From NCBI GenBank assembly GCA_043813215.1, contig JBDRLH010000006.1:1-25326 (forward strand): a stretch of DNA of 25,326 bases, written 5' to 3'. A program made the position numbers and the translations under genes. The stretch is from JBDRLH01 sp043813215. Its GTDB lineage: Bacteria > Patescibacteriota > Minisyncoccia > Minisyncoccales > JAQTPW01. This document shows, piece by piece, positions 5,477-13,046 of this stretch (the stretch's first letter is position 1; each line of letters starts with the position of its first letter). Below the pieces are notes generated by a model. The model was given only the letters and a program-made list of their open reading frames with translations, ran no database searches and was not told the origin of the DNA.

Positions 5477-6653
5477 TCAATAAGGAAAGAATGCTTTTGC
5501 GATTATGAAAAACAAGGAAAATCAGGATGAAAAACGATGATGCCCAAAAGGGCCCATATCCATAAAATTTTTCGAAAAGATATCCACCCGTTGCTGGGCC
5601 CAGCATCCTACCCAAAGCTTCAAAACTCATAGCAATACCCATGGTTGTGCCCTGTCCCTCAACAGCCAGTTTGGAAATAATTGAATTTATATTGGGCCTG
5701 GAGATGGCGCTTCCTGCGGCCAAGCCCAGAGCGATTAATATTAAAAAGAGATAAGAAAAAGAAAACGACATAATGAACAAAGATAGGGCCATAAGTGCCA
5801 ATCCTATTTTTGCCGTTCTTTGTTCTCCCAATTTGCTGCTGATTTTCCTGGTTACAAATATTTGTACCAAAAACGAAACAGTGGCTGTTATGGTAAAAAA
5901 CCAGCTGATAGCCGAAGCTGAAAGATTTAATTTCTGCATGCCCAAAAGCGGAACGGCAGCCTGGTTATTGGAAATGCCGTATGACCAAAGACCTATCATA
6001 ATAAAATAAGGTAGGAGTTTACTTTTTAATCCTATCCGGACTTGTTTGAAGTTTGCTCCAAGGCTGCCCAAAAACGAAAAATGCTCTTGTTCTTTCGGGG
6101 CAATGGCCGGCAGCATCAGGAAGACAAAAATAAAATTTAAAAAAGAAATAAGCGCAGCTCCAAAAAAAGGGACAGAGGTTCCCAGGGTGCTTAAAAAACC
6201 CCCTATGGCCGGACCAATGATTATGCCGGCCGAAAGTGCGGCAAAAAGATAGCTCATGGCAGCGGTTCTGTCTTTTTTTGAAGTTACATCGGCCACGTAA
6301 GCCTGAGCAATGGGTAAAGCGGCGGCGGCAAAAAGACCTTGCAAAAATCTGGCCAAAAACAAAATTGGTAAAGCGTTGGCCAAACCAAAAATGAGGTAGG
6401 CGACAGAGTATCCGAAAAGAGATATGGTGATTATGATTTTCCGGCCGTAATTATCAGAAAGTTGCCCCCAAAAAGTGGCAAAAATAAATTGAGCGGCCGC
6501 GTAAGAGGCAGCCAATAATCCGATGGTTGTTCCGCTTGCTTGGAAGGTTTTAGCGTAAAAAGGCAATAAAGGAAGAATAATTCCAAAACCGATATTGTTG
6601 ATAAAAATAGTAAGACACAAAAGCAAAAGCGGAGAGTTTATTATTTTTTTCAT
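5451..6653 (-). CDS. MFS-family multidrug/sugar efflux transporter
   Basis: Start placed at the ATG at 6653 (MKKIINSPLLLL); a TTG 15 nt upstream is possible. About 400 residues with 12 hydrophobic segments, the standard MFS length. The loop between segments 2 and 3 carries motif A, GQLSDNYGRK, near residues 64-73. The N-terminal FINNIGFGIILPLLPFYAKTF and the LARFLQGLFAAAALPIAQAYVADVT segment match the DHA1 drug:proton antiporter group (TetA/Bcr type). It works in the cytoplasmic membrane; the substrate is not known. Monocistronic and convergent with the array. Confidence 0.88.
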   Translation of the reverse strand: MKKIINSPLLLLCLTIFINNIGFGIILPLLPFYAKTFQASGTTIGLLAASYAAAQFIFATFWGQLSDNYGRKIIITISLFGYSVAYLIFGLANALPILFLARFLQGLFAAAALPIAQAYVADVTSKKDRTAAMSYLFAALSAGIIIGPAIGGFLSTLGTSVPFFGAALISFLNFIFVFLMLPAIAPKEQEHFSFLGSLGANFKQVRIGLKSKLLPYFIMIGLWSYGISNNQAAVPLLGMQKLNLSASAISWFFTITATVSFLVQIFVTRKISSKLGEQRTAKIGLALMALSLFIMSFSFSYLFLILIALGLAAGSAISRPNINSIISKLAVEGQGTTMGIAMSFEALGRMLGPATGGYLFEKFYGYGPFWASSFFILIFLVFHNRKSILSLLKLKNRTSI

Positions 6654-6779
6654 TACAGATATTTTCAATAAGTAATATTTGTTTTCGCAAACAATTTTTT
6701 ATTATAACAAGGATAATTTTTTTTACAATCATTGCTTGCTCTAAATCAGGTGAAGGGGTAAAATAATAAATATAAATTT

Positions 6780-7232
6780 ATGATTGAGTATCTGACGCCG
6801 GACGGTTTGGAAAAATTAAAAAATGAATTGAAGCGTTTGGAGCAAGAAGGGAGAAAGGAAGCGGCCGAAAAAATGCGCCAGGCTCTTTCCTTTGGCGACA
6901 TTTCTGAAAACGCGGCTTACGACGAAGCGAGAGAGTCGCAAAGCCTGCTGGAGTACAAAATTTCTGAATTAAAAGGTAAAATTGCCGTCGCGAAAATAAT
7001 TGAAAAAAATTATACAGGGAGTGTCCAAGTCGGTTCCGTCATTTTAGTTTTAATAGATGGTAAAAAACAAAAATTTCAGATTGTCGGATCCGAAGAAGCC
7101 GACGTCGTTGCGGGAAAAATTTCTGACCAATCCCCCTTGGGGAAAATGCTTTTGGGAAAAACAAAAGGCAGTAAAATCTGCCTTAATACTTTGGCCGGAA
7201 AGTCAGAGTATAAAATTCTTGAGATTAAATAA
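6780..7232 (+). CDS. greA: Transcription elongation factor GreA
   Basis: 150 residues, near the usual 157. The N-terminal coiled coil (about residues 8-75) carries the tip motif FGDISENAAYDEAR with the acidic residues D40 and E43 that GreA places in the RNA polymerase secondary channel to stimulate cleavage of backtracked RNA. The C-terminal FKBP-like domain ends with ISDQSPLGKMLLGKTKG, typical of the family. No Shine-Dalgarno sequence; the upstream sequence is AT-rich with TAAATA 7 nt before the ATG. Its stop codon is 2 nt from that of the convergent htrA gene. Confidence 0.95.
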   Translation: MIEYLTPDGLEKLKNELKRLEQEGRKEAAEKMRQALSFGDISENAAYDEARESQSLLEYKISELKGKIAVAKIIEKNYTGSVQVGSVILVLIDGKKQKFQIVGSEEADVVAGKISDQSPLGKMLLGKTKGSKICLNTLAGKSEYKILEIK

Positions 7233-7234
7233 TC

Positions 7235-8260
7235 TCACTTTTTTTCTTCCAATTTTACCTTTGTTTTTATTTCTTTCCCGTCTCTTAAAATTTTCAGCGA
7301 TATTTCCTGGCCTATTTTGCATTTCTGAATGATATCGGTCAGGGCGTTCTCTTCTGTAATTTTTTCATCATTTATTTCTAAAATTATGTCGTATTCTTTC
7401 AGCCCGGCTTTTTCTACCGGCGAACCTTTAATTATTGCCGGCTCTCCCAAGTGCTCCCTGACAATCAGGGCGCCGTAGTCCACCGGTAATTTATTTGATT
7501 GAGACATTTCTTTGTTTAAAATAACATACCTCACTCCCAAAAACGGCCGCTTTAATTTACCGTGCACCTTTATTTCTTCCAGTACTTTTGTGGCGTAGTT
7601 TACCGGTATGGCAAAGCCGATATTTTGGGTGCCAGCGGCCACCGCGGTATTGATGCCGATTACTTTTCCTTCCATGTCAACCAACGGACCTCCGGAATTT
7701 CCCGGATTAATAGCCGCGTCTGTTTGGATCAATCCGCGCAAGCTGGTTATTTTTGTGGCTGCGCCGCCGCGAGCCGTAATAGACCTGCTCAAGCCCGAAA
7801 TAATGCCGCAAGAAAGCGTATCTTCAAATTCTCCCAAGGGATTGCCGATAGCCACTACCGTTTCTCCGAGGCAGGTATTGTCTGAATTGCCGCATTCCAA
7901 ATAAGGAAAAGTCCTCCCTTCTATTTTTAAGATAGCTATGTCAACCAGGGGATCTTTTGCTAAAACTTTTGCCGGATATTTTCTTTTAGGATCGATAATG
8001 ACGGTATAATCGGCTTCGGAATCGGAAACCACGTGCGAGCAGGTTAAAATATAGCCGTCAGGAGAAATAATAAAACCAGACCCTCCGCCAACTTTTGTTT
8101 TTTCTTTCCCACCTTTCATGTTCGGCATGATGAATTCCTGCCCGCCAAAAGGCAAAAGAAAAAAGCCTTCAACTTTGGGCAGGTCTTTTGAAATAATGAT
8201 GGTAATGACCGCCGGACAAGCTTTTTGGGCTATGCCGACAACCGGTGATATTTCTTTCAT
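7235..8260 (-). CDS. HtrA/DegP-type serine protease with one PDZ domain
   Basis: 341 residues. The trypsin-like domain holds the triad H76 (TCSHVV), D107 (DPLVDIAIL) and S189 (GNSGGP). A single PDZ domain follows (about residues 240-335: GEPAIIKGSPVEKAGLKEYDIILEIN). HtrA proteins normally work outside the cytoplasmic membrane in protein quality control, and carry a signal peptide or transmembrane anchor; this one begins MKEISPVVGIAQKACPAVITI, directly at the protease domain, with no anchor. Either it is cytoplasmic or the true start is missed; no upstream in-frame hydrophobic stretch is visible. The gene is convergent with greA. Confidence 0.92.
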   Translation of the reverse strand: MKEISPVVGIAQKACPAVITIIISKDLPKVEGFFLLPFGGQEFIMPNMKGGKEKTKVGGGSGFIISPDGYILTCSHVVSDSEADYTVIIDPKRKYPAKVLAKDPLVDIAILKIEGRTFPYLECGNSDNTCLGETVVAIGNPLGEFEDTLSCGIISGLSRSITARGGAATKITSLRGLIQTDAAINPGNSGGPLVDMEGKVIGINTAVAAGTQNIGFAIPVNYATKVLEEIKVHGKLKRPFLGVRYVILNKEMSQSNKLPVDYGALIVREHLGEPAIIKGSPVEKAGLKEYDIILEINDEKITEENALTDIIQKCKIGQEISLKILRDGKEIKTKVKLEEKK

Positions 8261-8306
8261 TTGTTTTAGTTAAAATTGTATTTATTTAATTTTAACACAG
8301 CTTGGC

Positions 8307-8335
8307 TTGAAAACAAGGTAAAAATTTGTTAGTAT
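8307..8335 (+). promoter_or_regulatory. Promoter for tRNA-Arg and the downstream acyltransferase
   Basis: TTGAAA (8307-8312), 17-nt spacer, TAGTAT (8330-8335), about 70 nt before tRNA-Arg. Confidence 0.5.
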
Positions 8336-8404
8336 TTTAAATTAGATTATCAGAAATAATAGCTTGCCCGTCTGAAGCTTCGATGATAATCGGAGCGCAG
8401 GAGG

Positions 8405-8476
8405 GCCCCCATAGCTCAATGGACAGAGCGCTCCCGTCCTAAGGGAGAAATAAGGGTTCGACTCCTTTTGGGGGCA
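8405..8476 (+). tRNA. tRNA-Arg(CCT)
   Basis: Acceptor GCCCCCA/TGGGGGC, D stem GCTC/GAGC, anticodon arm CTCCC-GTCCTAA-GGGAG with anticodon CCT, T arm with TTCGACT. CCA is not encoded. Confidence 0.92.
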
Positions 8477-8555
8477 CAAGTTGAAACCCTGTACATTAAA
8501 ATATATAAACAGCTGATTCGGCTGTAAAAATAAAATATCGGGAAAAAGGAGGTGA

Positions 8556-9428
8556 ATGATGAAATTATTATTTGTTAAAAAAACTGCACAAAACATAAAG
8601 GAAGGTCTTGAGAAACTTTGCTTCGTCTTCTTAGTGTTGTTTATTTTTTTGCTGGTCATTGTCTCGATTTGGTTATTGAAAATAACAGGAAGATATGAAG
8701 AAATAAACAAGCCTTCTCTTTTAAGAGAAAGAAAAGTAGTTATTCAAATGAATCATCCAGATGGTGGGAATGAATGGATTTTTATTTATCGCAATTATTG
8801 GAAGCCGATATATTTGATAAAACCCTGGTTAATACTTAACGAGTTGCCGTTTGCCTTAGCAGACAGAGCTAACTTCCCTAAAAGTAGTTTTCTCTTTCAC
8901 TTTCTGGAAATGGCATTCGTATCGGTTGACAGAGTCAAAAAAGAAGAGCTTGATAAAATGACAAAGGAAGAAGCTAAAAAATTTATAGGAAGGATGATGC
9001 GACTGCGAACTTATTCTCTCGGAAAATGTAAGAGAGCGTTAAAAGAGAATATTCCTATAATTGGTTTTTTCGAAGGAGGAAGGACAAGAAACGCAACAGA
9101 ATTCGTTTACAGCACGATAAAGAGGAAACCTCTTGGTAAACTGAATAAATCGCTAGGACTAATAGTTAAACAAAATAAGGCGAATATGGAAGTGGCATGG
9201 ATAGAGTTTCCAGGCGTTTCTTACTATTGCCTGCAAGACAGCGGTAAGTTTAGCATTAGGAGGTTTTGTTTTTGGTATATCAAGACTCTTTTCGGAAAAA
9301 ATGGCAAAATAATACTTAGATGGGGGAGATTAATTAAATGGGATGAGTTAGAAAAACTAGAGGGAACTTATCAAGAAATTTCCGATTTAGCCGAAAATCA
9401 TTCCTTGGAACTAGCTGATGAAGTATGA
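8556..9428 (+). CDS. PlsC-like glycerolipid acyltransferase
   Basis: AAGGAGG (8546-8552) precedes two consecutive ATGs; the first is used. 290 residues. A transmembrane anchor at about 21-41 is followed by a PlsC/LPLAT-type domain: block I is VIQMNHPDGGNEW (N66 H67, an NHx4-5D/E motif whose acid here is E73), and block III is FFEGGRTRN at 171-179, matching the PEGTRS substrate-binding motif. The family transfers acyl chains from acyl-ACP or acyl-CoA to lysophosphatidate or related lipids at the inner membrane. The blocks are diverged from the canonical ones, so the acceptor is uncertain. A strong terminator follows its stop. Confidence 0.75.
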   Translation: MMKLLFVKKTAQNIKEGLEKLCFVFLVLFIFLLVIVSIWLLKITGRYEEINKPSLLRERKVVIQMNHPDGGNEWIFIYRNYWKPIYLIKPWLILNELPFALADRANFPKSSFLFHFLEMAFVSVDRVKKEELDKMTKEEAKKFIGRMMRLRTYSLGKCKRALKENIPIIGFFEGGRTRNATEFVYSTIKRKPLGKLNKSLGLIVKQNKANMEVAWIEFPGVSYYCLQDSGKFSIRRFCFWYIKTLFGKNGKIILRWGRLIKWDELEKLEGTYQEISDLAENHSLELADEV

Positions 9429-9465
9429 GGGCGATTTTGCAAAATGAATAATCGCCCTCAATTTT
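9427..9465 (+). terminator. Terminator after the acyltransferase gene
   Basis: GAGGGCGATT pairs with AATCGCCCTC (10 bp, perfect), followed by AATTTT. The tRNA-like sequence begins 2 nt later. Confidence 0.85.
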
Positions 9466-9466
9466 C

Positions 9467-9544
9467 GGGCCCGTAGCTCAATGGCAGAGCGTCTTCAAAA
9501 ATTGAATTTGAAGAAAATCCCTGTTCAATTCAGGAAGAGCCCGC
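9467..9544 (+). pseudogene. tRNA-like sequence with elongated anticodon arm
   Basis: The 5' half is a normal tRNA start: GGGCCCG-TA-GCTC-AATGGCA-GAGC. The anticodon arm is abnormal: TCTTCAAA pairs with TTTGAAGA (8 bp) around the loop AATTGAA; at the standard 5 bp the loop would be 13 nt. The T arm has TTCAATT in a 4-5 bp stem and the acceptor 3' strand GAGCCC leaves one or two mismatches. If functional the loop would show TTG (Gln) but with A at position 33. More likely a degenerate tRNA. Its 5' 17 nt closely match those of tRNA-Ala at 10258, on the other side of the homing endonuclease gene. Confidence 0.55.
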
Positions 9545-9547
9545 ATT

Positions 9548-9576
9548 TTGTACATTGAAAACTTCCATGGTACAAT
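9548..9576 (+). promoter_or_regulatory. Leaderless promoter of the first homing endonuclease gene
   Basis: TTGTAC (9548-9553), 17-nt spacer, TACAAT (9571-9576), then only 6 nt to the ATG at 9583 and no Shine-Dalgarno sequence. Confidence 0.55.
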
Positions 9577-9582
9577 TAAAGA

Positions 9583-10272
9583 ATGAAATCAATATATTTT
9601 GAATTAAAACCAAAAGTAATCACTCTTCGTAAGTCCGGGAAAACGTACGGAGAAATAAAACAAATTTTAAGAAAAGATATTCCCAAGAGTACCTTATCGT
9701 TGTGGTGCGAGAAGATCCCGCTTTCTTTGGAATATCAGAAAAGATTAAAAAATACGGCTTTGATAAATTCAAAGAAGGGCTTAAAAGTTGCATTAATTGT
9801 CAATCGAATTAGGAGAGAAAAATATTTAAAATTTATCGAAAAGCGCAATAGTCATCTTGCTTTCGCAATTAAAGACCGCAACACCGCTAAAATAGCTCTC
9901 GCAATGTTGTATTTAGGTGAAGGATCGAAAAATCCGAAAAGAGGGTCGTTGGTATTCGGCAATTCAGATCCATTTGTCGTAAGTTTATTTCTAAAACTTT
10001 TAAGATATTGTTATAAAATTGACGAAAAAAAATTGCACTGTACGTTGCAAGGAAGGGCTGACCAAAATGTGAAAGAACTAGAGCGGTTTTGGTCTCGCGT
10101 CACACATGTTTCCCCTTCACAATTTTATAAAGCTCTGATCGATCCGAGAACGATCGGCAAGCCATCAAAAAAGCTTGATTATAAAGGGGTTTGTCGAATA
10201 GATTATTTTTCTTCGGATGTATTCTTAGATTTATTACAAATTCCGAAAACAATCTTTGGGCCCATAGCTTAG
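9583..10272 (+). CDS. LAGLIDADG-like homing endonuclease ending inside tRNA-Ala
   Basis: 229 residues. An N-terminal helix-turn-helix (about 11-45: LRKSGKTYGEIKQILRK, then STLSLWCEKI) is followed by a basic linker and a single LAGLIDADG-like helix, ALAMLYLGEGSK (105-116), then GNSDP and a C-terminal alpha/beta part with DPRTIGKPSKKLDYKGVC. One motif implies a homodimer. LYLGEGSK keeps the acidic catalytic position. The last four residues (GPIA) and the TAG stop are encoded by the first 15 nt of tRNA-Ala. It is clearly related to the protein at 15673-16374, which ends the same way in tRNA-Val. Homing endonuclease activity is inferred from the motif; a repressor-like role for the HTH domain is possible. 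Confidence 0.75.
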   Translation: MKSIYFELKPKVITLRKSGKTYGEIKQILRKDIPKSTLSLWCEKIPLSLEYQKRLKNTALINSKKGLKVALIVNRIRREKYLKFIEKRNSHLAFAIKDRNTAKIALAMLYLGEGSKNPKRGSLVFGNSDPFVVSLFLKLLRYCYKIDEKKLHCTLQGRADQNVKELERFWSRVTHVSPSQFYKALIDPRTIGKPSKKLDYKGVCRIDYFSSDVFLDLLQIPKTIFGPIA

Positions 10273-10329
10273 AGGAAAAGCGAGCGCATGGCATGCGCTA
10301 GACCGCGAGTTCGAGTCTCGCTGGGTCCA
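10258..10329 (+). tRNA. tRNA-Ala(GGC)
   Basis: Acceptor GGGCCCA/TGGGTCC with one G-U pair, D stem GCTT/AAGC, anticodon arm AGCGC-ATGGCAT-GCGCT with anticodon GGC, T loop TTCGAGT. CCA is not encoded. Its first 15 nt are also coding for the end of the upstream endonuclease gene. Confidence 0.92.
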
Positions 10330-10331
10330 CG

Positions 10332-10376
10332 ATTTTAGAGCCAAAAATCGCCTAATCGGCGGTTTTTTGGTAGGAT
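10332..10376 (+). terminator. Terminator after tRNA-Ala, joined to TAGGAT
   Basis: CGCC-TAAT-CGGCGG hairpin, T run, then GGTAGGAT (TAGGAT 10371-10376). Same right module as in the array at 1-5411, but here without a CAGGTTCTAA repeat. TAGGAT ends 7 nt before ATG 10384. Confidence 0.65.
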
Positions 10377-10383
10377 GATTTTA

Positions 10384-10842
10384 ATGAAAAAGAATTTTTT
10401 GTCGGTCGTTTTTTTATCAGTGATTTCATTTTTGCTATTTATAATAATTTTATTTTTTTATCACTCAAAAAATCAAAACCAGGTTTGTTTTAAAGAGCAT
10501 TGTTTTATCGTTGAATTGGCGACGAGCGCTCAAGAAAAAGCCCAAGGCCTAATGTTCAGAAAAAATCTAGATTCAGACAAGGGCATGCTTTTTGTTTTTG
10601 AAAATGAAGGAGAACATCCTTTTTGGATGAAAAATACTTTAATACTTTTGGATATAATCTGGCTTAATAAAGATAAAGAAGTGGTTTTTATCAGCAAAAA
10701 TACTAAATTATGCGCAGCCGATTTTTGTCCCATTATCAATCCCAATAAAAAAGCACAGTATATTTTGGAATTAAACGCAGGAATGGCGGATAAAATCGGC
10801 TTAAACGTCGGAGATAAATTTTTTTTTGCCAAAAATTTTTAA
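10384..10842 (+). CDS. DUF192 family protein, membrane-anchored
   Basis: Start placed at ATG 10384, because an ATG at 10375 would overlap the TAGGAT element. 152 residues: an N-terminal hydrophobic helix (about 5-25) and then a DUF192 domain with the hallmark blocks AQGLMFRKNLDSDKGMLFVF, HPFWMKNTLILLDIIWL and a closing AQYILELNAG and GLNVGDKFFF. DUF192 domains form a small beta barrel of unknown biochemical role; the anchor places it outside the membrane. It is followed by a short terminator. Confidence 0.9.
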   Translation: MKKNFLSVVFLSVISFLLFIIILFFYHSKNQNQVCFKEHCFIVELATSAQEKAQGLMFRKNLDSDKGMLFVFENEGEHPFWMKNTLILLDIIWLNKDKEVVFISKNTKLCAADFCPIINPNKKAQYILELNAGMADKIGLNVGDKFFFAKNF

Positions 10843-10862
10843 AATTATTACGGTGTTTTACA

Positions 10863-10886
10863 AAAATCGCCAATCGGGCGTTTTTA
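10863..10886 (+). terminator. Terminator of the DUF192 gene
   Basis: CGCC-AATCG-GGCG followed by TTTTTAGTTT. Confidence 0.65.
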
Positions 10887-11032
10887 GTTTAAATTCATCC
10901 CCTTTAAATTTAAAAGAAATTGTGCTAAATTGGGTAATATTGAAATCTATCTGGAAGTGCGCGGGAGCCTCGTCTTAAATGGGGTTTCGGCGGGCAAAGC
11001 TGAAATGGACTAATTTTGCTTCGTAACAAAGC
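10887..11032 (+). other. Gene-free leader before tRNA-Ser
   Basis: Contains the palindrome TTTAAATTTAAA near 10904 and a GC-richer stretch at about 10955-11005 that differs from the AT-rich surroundings. An 18-codon frame from GTG (MRGSLVLNGVSAGKAEMD as read) is too short to support. No SRP, RNase P or riboswitch signature was recognised. Possibly the promoter and leader of tRNA-Ser. Confidence 0.3.
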
Positions 11033-11119
11033 GGAGGGGTGCTAGAGCGGTTGAATAGGTCGGTCTCGAAAACCGATATACTCGCAAGAGTATCGTGAGT
11101 TCAAATCTCACCCCCTCCG
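11033..11119 (+). tRNA. tRNA-Ser(CGA)
   Basis: Class II tRNA of 87 nt. Acceptor GGAGGGG/CCCCTCC with discriminator G, anticodon arm TCGGT-CTCGAAA-ACCGA with anticodon CGA, long variable arm (TACTC-GCAA-GAGTA), T loop TTCAAAT. CCA is not encoded. Confidence 0.93.
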
Positions 11120-11161
11120 CTTTTGTACGGGGTCTCGAAAGATTATTTTTAAAACAAATCT

Positions 11162-11551
11162 ATGTTTAATTTTAAAAAACAAGAAAAGGAACCAAAAGAT
11201 TTAAAAGGAGTTTTGGTGCAACTTAAAGAGCTCAAAGAAAACTTCAAGAAGATTTCCGATGAACTGGAAAATTTAAAAAAACAGCAAAAATGCGCCATTC
11301 AGAAGTTTGGCATTATCAGATTCAATCCGTTCCGGGAAGTCGGCGGGGACCAGAGTTTTTCCATTGCGCTTTTGGACGATAATGATACGGGAGCCGTCTT
11401 GACCAGTTATTATTCAAGGAAAGAAAGTAAAGTTTATGGAAAACCGATAAGGCGCGGCCAGTCGGAATATCCTCTGTCAGAGGAGGAACAAGAGGCCATA
11501 AGAATGGCAAAAAACGGAAATAAAAATGGAAAAAAATTAAATGACAACTGA
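11162..11551 (+). CDS. DUF4446 family protein
   Basis: 129 residues. An N-terminal coiled coil (about 15-45, KGVLVQLKELKENFKKISDELENLKKQ) precedes the DUF4446 core: FGIIRFNPFREVGGDQSFSIALLD, TSYYSRKESKVYGKPIRRGQSEYPLSEEEQEAI. The function of this family is not known; it is common in Firmicutes and CPR bacteria. It overlaps the start of infB by 11 nt, which suggests translational coupling and a role connected to growth or translation. No transmembrane segment is visible. Confidence 0.88.
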   Translation: MFNFKKQEKEPKDLKGVLVQLKELKENFKKISDELENLKKQQKCAIQKFGIIRFNPFREVGGDQSFSIALLDDNDTGAVLTSYYSRKESKVYGKPIRRGQSEYPLSEEEQEAIRMAKNGNKNGKKLNDN

Positions 11552-13043
11552 TGCTTTAAAAAATCAAAACGAAGTTTTGCGGCCGCCGGTGGTGGTTATT
11601 TTAGGCCACGTGGATTCGGGCAAAACCAGCTTGCTTATGGCCATACGCAAAATGCAGTTTACCGGATTAAAGCCGGGCGGCGCCATTACCCAGCATATCG
11701 GGGCCTACCAAATAGAAAAAGAAGGAAAAAAAGTCACATTCATTGATACTCCGGGTCATGAGGCTTTTTCGGCTATGCGAAGTAGGGGGGCAAAGGTAGC
11801 CGATATAGCCATTTTGGTGGTAGACGGCCAAGAAGGGGTAAAGCCGCAGACAAAAGAAGCGATTCTAAATATCCAAAAAACCGGAGTCAATATGATTGTC
11901 GCGATAAATAAAACAGACAGGCCGGGGGTTATTCCTGAAAAAATAAAAGCTCAATTGGCAAAAGAGAATGTTACGGTTGAGTCTCTGGGCGGCAAAATAC
12001 CTTCGATCAATGTTTCGGCAAAAACCGGCCAAGGGATAAGCGAGCTTTTGGACACTATTTTATTGCTAGGAGAAGTGGAAAATTTAAAAGGAGATTTGGC
12101 AAAACCCGCCGAGGGCGCCTTTATTGAATCATTTCTAGATTCAAAAAAAGGGCCCATTGCCACTCTGATCGTTTCCAATGGTGTTTTGAGGGTGGGAGAT
12201 ATCGTGGCTACAGCCTCAGTTTCCGGGAAAGTTAAAAACTTGGAGAATTTTTTGGGCGAGCAAATAAAAGAAGCCTTCCCTTCGGACCCGGCTGTCATTA
12301 TGGGTCTTCCCAGGGTGCCAAAAATTGGAGAGACATTCAAAGTTTTTGCTGATTTAGAGCAGGCTCAAAGTCAGGTTTTGGCGGAAGTTAGGAAAGAAAC
12401 GGTTCTGAATCCCGAGCCGAAAGCAGGGCAGAGAGTTTTGAATTTGATCTTAAAATCCGATGTCGTCGGCTCCATAGAGGCAATTTATCAGGTTTTAAAA
12501 GAAATTCCTCAAGAAAGAGTCATCCTGAATATTTTGAAATCTGAAGTGGGTGAAGTTAATGAAACAGACATAAAATTAGCCGAATCGACTCGAGCGGTAA
12601 TTTTCGGTTTCAGAGTAAAAATAAATTCCGTGGCAAAAGGAATGGCCGAGCGCAATGGCGTCAAAATAATAACTTTTAACGTCATTTATGATTTTGTTGA
12701 AGGAGTGAGGAAATTTATGGAAAGAATAATGTCCTCCGAAGACGTCAGGACCGAGCTGGGGAAAATAAAAATATTAGCCGTTTTTTTAGATGAAAAAAAC
12801 CGCCAAATAGTGGGCGGAAAAGTAATTTCAGGGGAAATAAAAAGAGGCGGCCTGATTGAGGTTGAGAGAAGTGAGGAGATCGCAGGAAAAGGCAAAATGA
12901 TAAATTTGCAGAAAAACAAAAAAGAAGTAGAAAAAGTCTCAAAGGGAGAGGAATGCGGCATTCTTTATGAAGGAAACGTAAAAATAGAAACAGGAGACGT
13001 CCTGATAATTTATACCGAATCAAAAATAAAAGGAGAACTTTAA
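11541..13043 (+). CDS. infB: Translation initiation factor IF-2, short form
   Basis: 500 residues against about 750-890 in model bacteria: the N-terminal domains are absent and the G1 motif GHVDSGKT starts at residue 22. G2 region GGAITQHIGAY, G3 DTPGH (69-73), G4 NKTD (123-126), G5 SAK (159-161). The beta-barrel domain II, the III domain (LNLILKSDVVGSIEAIYQVLKEI) and the C-terminal fMet-tRNA-binding domain (KGEECGILYEG) are all present. G1 usually reads GHVDHGKT; the histidine is a serine here. IF-2 is the GTPase that places initiator tRNA on the 30S subunit. First gene of infB-rbfA, with DUF4446 overlapping upstream. Confidence 0.97.
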   Translation: MTTDALKNQNEVLRPPVVVILGHVDSGKTSLLMAIRKMQFTGLKPGGAITQHIGAYQIEKEGKKVTFIDTPGHEAFSAMRSRGAKVADIAILVVDGQEGVKPQTKEAILNIQKTGVNMIVAINKTDRPGVIPEKIKAQLAKENVTVESLGGKIPSINVSAKTGQGISELLDTILLLGEVENLKGDLAKPAEGAFIESFLDSKKGPIATLIVSNGVLRVGDIVATASVSGKVKNLENFLGEQIKEAFPSDPAVIMGLPRVPKIGETFKVFADLEQAQSQVLAEVRKETVLNPEPKAGQRVLNLILKSDVVGSIEAIYQVLKEIPQERVILNILKSEVGEVNETDIKLAESTRAVIFGFRVKINSVAKGMAERNGVKIITFNVIYDFVEGVRKFMERIMSSEDVRTELGKIKILAVFLDEKNRQIVGGKVISGEIKRGGLIEVERSEEIAGKGKMINLQKNKKEVEKVSKGEECGILYEGNVKIETGDVLIIYTESKIKGEL

Positions 13044-13046
13044 ACA

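Noticed and set aside
8342..8710. Minus-strand 122-aa frame
   Set aside because: It is antisense to tRNA-Arg and the acyltransferase; the CPQKESNPYFSLRTGALCPLSYGG segment is a translated tRNA.
9545..10257. A group I intron carrying the homing endonuclease gene
   Set aside because: The downstream tRNA is complete with its own 5' acceptor strand, and no group I core helices or split exons are seen.
10950..11005. SRP RNA or riboswitch before tRNA-Ser
   Set aside because: No GGAAG-type SRP apical core or known riboswitch motif was found; listed as an unassigned leader.
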